A program made the position numbers and the translations under genes. The notes below the pieces were generated by a model that had not been told where the DNA came from, ran no database searches, and saw nothing but the letters and a program-made list of their open reading frames with translations. Below are positions 63,657 to 64,000 of a stretch of 64,000 nt of DNA, piece by piece; positions within the stretch are counted from its first letter, which is position 1, and each line of letters opens with the position of its first letter. Source of the DNA: Ruegeria intermedia. GTDB taxonomy: Bacteria > Pseudomonadota > Alphaproteobacteria > Rhodobacterales > Rhodobacteraceae. The stretch spans positions 186,001 to 250,000 of the forward strand of contig NZ_FQVK01000001.1 of the NCBI RefSeq assembly GCF_900129345.1, written 5' to 3'.

Positions 63657-64000
63657 TCAGATCAGCGCCACACCTGCCGTCCGCATGGCCTGTTCGGCCG
63701 CAGCCAGCGACCCGTCCAGGTCGATCGCCCGACAGGCGTCGGTTCTGACGGTCACGTCAAAGCCCAGCCGGGCCGCATCCACCGCCGAATAATGCACGCA
63801 GAAATCGGTCGCCAGCCCCACCAGCGTCAACCGGTCGATCCCGCGCGTGCGCAGATAGCCTTCCAGCCCGGTGGGCGTGGTCCGGTCGTTTTCGAAGAAG
63901 GCCGAATAGCTGTCGATCGCGCTGCGGAAGCCCTTGCGCAGGATCAGGTCGGCATCGGTGCGCAGGTCGGGGTGGAACTCGGCGCCGGGCGTGCCCTGAA
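63657..64000 (-). CDS. pncA: Nicotinamidase, C-terminal part (runs off the window)
   Basis: The last 114 codons of a cysteine-hydrolase nicotinamidase. The catalytic Cys is in ATDFCVHYSAVDA, the Lys site is probably in RKGFRSAIDSYSAF, and EFHPDL precedes it. It turns nicotinamide into nicotinate, which PncB uses 0.7 kb away. The N-terminus, including the catalytic Asp and metal ligands, is beyond position 64000. Stop codon at 63657-63659. Confidence 0.93.
   Translation of the reverse strand, partial: QGTPGAEFHPDLRTDADLILRKGFRSAIDSYSAFFENDRTTPTGLEGYLRTRGIDRLTLVGLATDFCVHYSAVDAARLGFDVTVRTDACRAIDLDGSLAAAEQAMRTAGVALI

Noticed and set aside
1..64000. CRISPR array, insertion sequence or prophage
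   Set aside because: No regularly spaced repeats, transposase, integrase or phage structural genes were seen on either strand.

Overview
The window reads as a chromosomal segment of a high-G+C alphaproteobacterium of the Rhodobacterales (Roseobacter/Rhodobacter group). The evidence is the compact petABC (cytochrome bc1) operon, two cytochrome c2/c550-type genes, split imuB and dnaE2 SOS genes with GTTC-N7-GTTC (alphaproteobacterial LexA) boxes, paired ECF-type TGATCC-N16-CGTAW promoters like those of the RpoE/ChrR singlet-oxygen regulon, group III truncated globin, class III alcohol dehydrogenase, and many 4-base ATGA gene overlaps. Taxonomy is inferred from gene content and protein character, not from a database match.

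Layout. 1-7.1 kb: PaiB-like flavoprotein, cytochrome c, petABC, SnoaL-like protein, mtaB-dapF. 7.3 kb: tRNA-Lys. 7.4-12.6 kb: a divergent oxidative-stress/lipid locus (two DUF3833 proteins, MFS carrier, chalcone-isomerase-like protein, FAD amine-oxidase-like protein; divergently an SDR) with matching ECF promoters on both sides. 12.6-21.2 kb: imuB and dnaE2 (SOS mutagenesis), separated by a lipoprotein inhibitor, adhC, a NYN/LOTUS protein, a DMT permease and a globin. 21.2-22.4 kb: an AT-rich patch holding two unrecognised overlapping reading frames that look like one frameshifted gene. 22.4-29.9 kb: ABC ATPase, zinc-finger protein, polA, small membrane protein, hydroxypyruvate isomerase, permease, DUF1285. 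29.9-36.6 kb: a four-gene MoxR/DUF58/DUF4159 membrane operon. 36.7-42.4 kb: hybrid histidine kinase, yaaA, recQ, yggT. 42.5-50.7 kb: transporter, mepA, phytase-like protein, queuosine-precursor transporter, a tiny reading frame with an extreme Shine-Dalgarno, arfB, SDR, P1 peptidase, cytochrome c, idi, smpB. 50.8-54.0 kb: glpK, panC-panB. 54.2-61.7 kb: a peptide-type ABC importer operon with a bacterial pentameric ligand-gated ion channel gene in the middle, then an aldehyde dehydrogenase. 61.7-64 kb: NAD salvage (pncB, pncA) with a small membrane protein between.

How the parts work together. The bc1 complex and the two soluble cytochromes c form a respiratory electron-transfer set. imuB and dnaE2 are predicted to be co-induced by DNA damage. 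The FAD/CHI-like/MFS/DUF3833 genes and the SDR are predicted to be co-induced by an ECF sigma factor encoded elsewhere. arfB and smpB are both ribosome-rescue factors. panB/panC and pncA/pncB are cofactor genes.

Most notable observations: (1) a pentameric ligand-gated channel inside an ABC peptide-importer operon; (2) an 18-codon frame preceded by 16 bases complementary to the 16S rRNA 3' tail, with a downstream segment able to sequester it and a terminator before arfB; (3) paired ECF promoters with identical geometry; (4) a possible -1 frameshift fusion on an A6 tract in the AT-rich patch; (5) DapF lacking its second catalytic cysteine; (6) DnaE2 without the usual C-terminal OB-fold region; (7) a receiver domain with Asn at the phospho-acceptor position.
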